A DNA stretch of 8,542 nucleotides, taken from the NCBI GenBank assembly GCA_023260175.1, contig JALQWD010000178.1, positions 1 through 8,542 of the forward strand, written 5' to 3'. This stretch comes from Candidatus Nanopelagicaceae bacterium (lineage in GTDB: Bacteria > Actinomycetota > Actinomycetes > Nanopelagicales > Nanopelagicaceae). The position numbers were made by a program, and so were the translations under genes. Below, one piece after another: positions 8,443 through 8,542 of this stretch; the stretch's first letter is position 1, and each line of letters begins with the position of its first letter. The notes beneath the pieces were generated by a model. The model did not search any database. It worked only from the letters and a program-made list of their open reading frames with translations, and was not told where the DNA came from.

Positions 8443-8542
8443 TTACTTCCCCAGTTCTCTCTTAACTACCTCTGCAAGCTCTGTTGCAACGCTGGAGGCA
8501 AGAGTATCAGTGGAGGCTTCAACCATCACGCGAACTAAGGCT
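8443..8542 (-). CDS. glmM: Phosphoglucosamine mutase GlmM, C-terminal fragment
   Basis: Only the last 32 codons and the TAA stop are inside the window; the gene continues past the right edge. The readable part starts ALVRVMVEAS and ends VVKRELGK. LVRVMVEA is typical of the C-terminal phosphate-binding strand of the GlmM/phosphohexomutase family (R-V-M-V-E-A). GlmM converts glucosamine-6-phosphate to glucosamine-1-phosphate, the step after GlmS, and glmM-glmS adjacency is common in actinobacteria. The stop is one base upstream of the glmS GTG, so the two are likely co-transcribed and coupled. The catalytic serine loop is off-window, so the call rests on the tail motif and context. Confidence 0.85.
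   Translation of the reverse strand, partial: ALVRVMVEASTDTLASSVATELAEVVKRELGK

Overview
The window reads as a compact, fully sequenced stretch of core chromosome from an actinobacterium with a small, low-GC genome. Every gene lies on the minus strand. In the direction of transcription (right to left) the order is glmM (3' end only), glmS, a PAP2-family membrane phosphatase, acpS, alr, tsaE, tsaB, rimI, tsaD, then groES and groEL. From established knowledge, glmS - alr - tsaE - tsaB - rimI - tsaD - groES - groEL1 is the order also found in Mycobacterium tuberculosis and its relatives, so the assignment to Actinobacteria is strong. Base composition that looks AT-rich for that phylum, genes that overlap or abut, and several short proteins suggest a streamlined lineage such as the freshwater acI group (Nanopelagicales). 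That finer placement is inference.

Region 2143-8542 looks like one long transcription unit. Eight successive gene junctions are either 4-bp ATGA overlaps (acpS/alr, tsaE/tsaB, tsaB/rimI, rimI/tsaD), one 11-bp overlap (alr/tsaE), or gaps of 0 to 2 bp (glmM/glmS, glmS/PAP2, PAP2/acpS). Its promoter lies outside the window to the right. The genes combine amino-sugar and D-alanine supply for the cell wall (GlmM, GlmS, Alr), a lipid-type phosphatase, acyl-carrier-protein activation (AcpS), and three proteins of tRNA t6A modification (TsaE, TsaB, TsaD) plus the RimI acetyltransferase.

Region 101-2154 is the heat-shock unit groES-groEL. The only real intergenic control region, 2058-2142, holds a near-perfect CIRCE operator (2098-2124), a candidate sigma70-type promoter whose -10 box abuts it, a second dyad that shares one CIRCE arm, and a good groES ribosome binding site. 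GroEL ends in a histidine-rich tail of the actinobacterial GroEL1 type. The unit closes with a 40-bp perfect palindrome (54-93) that is a textbook intrinsic terminator. The last 53 bases at the left edge hold no gene that can be supported.

I found no mobile element, CRISPR array, tRNA, rRNA or clear sign of a novel system. The points most worth a second look are the nested dyads in the groES leader, the PAP2 protein that lacks two of the usual phosphate-binding arginines, the His-rich GroEL tail, and the absence of nnrD/nnrE from a place where relatives carry NAD(P)HX repair genes.
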